Positions 13,678 to 13,689 of a DNA stretch of 13,689 nucleotides are shown here, piece by piece. The notes under the pieces were generated by a model. It searched no databases, was not told the origin of the DNA, and saw only the letters and a list, made by a program, of their open reading frames with translations. How positions within the stretch are numbered: position 1 is the stretch's first letter; every line of letters begins with the position of its first letter. Made by a program: the position numbers and the translations under genes. The DNA is from an uncultured Bacilli bacterium. Lineage in GTDB: Bacteria; Bacillota_I; Bacilli_A; RF39; UBA660. The stretch is from contig CANRAQ010000027.1 of the NCBI GenBank assembly GCA_947628725.1, positions 1-13,689 of the forward strand. The letters are read 5' to 3'.

Positions 13678-13689
13678 TTACTTTTAAAT

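Noticed and set aside
1..13689. CRISPR arrays, tRNA/rRNA genes, insertion sequences, integrase-type attachment sites
   Set aside because: No regularly spaced repeats, no tRNA-like or rRNA segments, no transposase motifs and no duplicated flanks around the accessory module were seen.

Overview
The window is a very AT-rich bacterial chromosome segment. It carries fourteen complete protein genes, one partial gene at the left edge and one small RNA gene at the right edge, all on the minus strand. Gene order from the right is SRP RNA - tadA - dnaX - ebfC - recR - bofA-like - holB - ricT - trmN6-like - rsmI, the block found near the replication origin of Bacillus subtilis and relatives. With the AT content and compact spacing, this points to a low-GC Firmicute, most likely an uncultured, reduced-genome Bacilli/Mollicutes-like lineage (inference). 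The code looks standard: every Trp codon I checked is TGG, and all fourteen stops are TAA or TAG.

Right end (13506-13689): a short signal recognition particle RNA, then two perfect 16-bp palindromes, TGTTCCACGTGGAACA, matching the bacterial parS site bound by ParB (Spo0J). Their presence supports an origin-proximal location. tadA (tRNA adenosine deaminase) follows directly.

10141-13066: dnaX - ebfC - recR - bofA-like, a replication/recombination cluster. It ends in the best terminator of the window (10141-10185). dnaX has an in-frame A AAA AAG heptamer followed in the -1 frame by two codons and a stop, an arrangement like the E. coli tau/gamma frameshift.

6725-10109: holB - ricT - trmN6-like - rsmI, with a good sigma-A-type promoter at 10081-10109. 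tmk, yabA and yazA, which lie within this stretch in B. subtilis, are absent.

4948-6642: an accessory two-gene module inside the housekeeping block. It has its own extended -10 promoter and encodes an ABC/AAA15-type ATPase and a 159-residue protein starting with a CEG motif like TOPRIM/RloB-type effectors. The genes overlap by one base. The layout resembles ATPase + TOPRIM defence systems (RloAB, AbiL, PARIS), but the small protein matches no family I can name with certainty. This is the best candidate for an undescribed system.

266-4885: pth (peptidyl-tRNA hydrolase), mfd (transcription-repair coupling factor) and an MTA/SAH-nucleosidase-like gene in which the usual catalytic Asp appears to be Asn. 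At the left edge (1-129) begins a type IV prepilin-like gene, cut by the window end.
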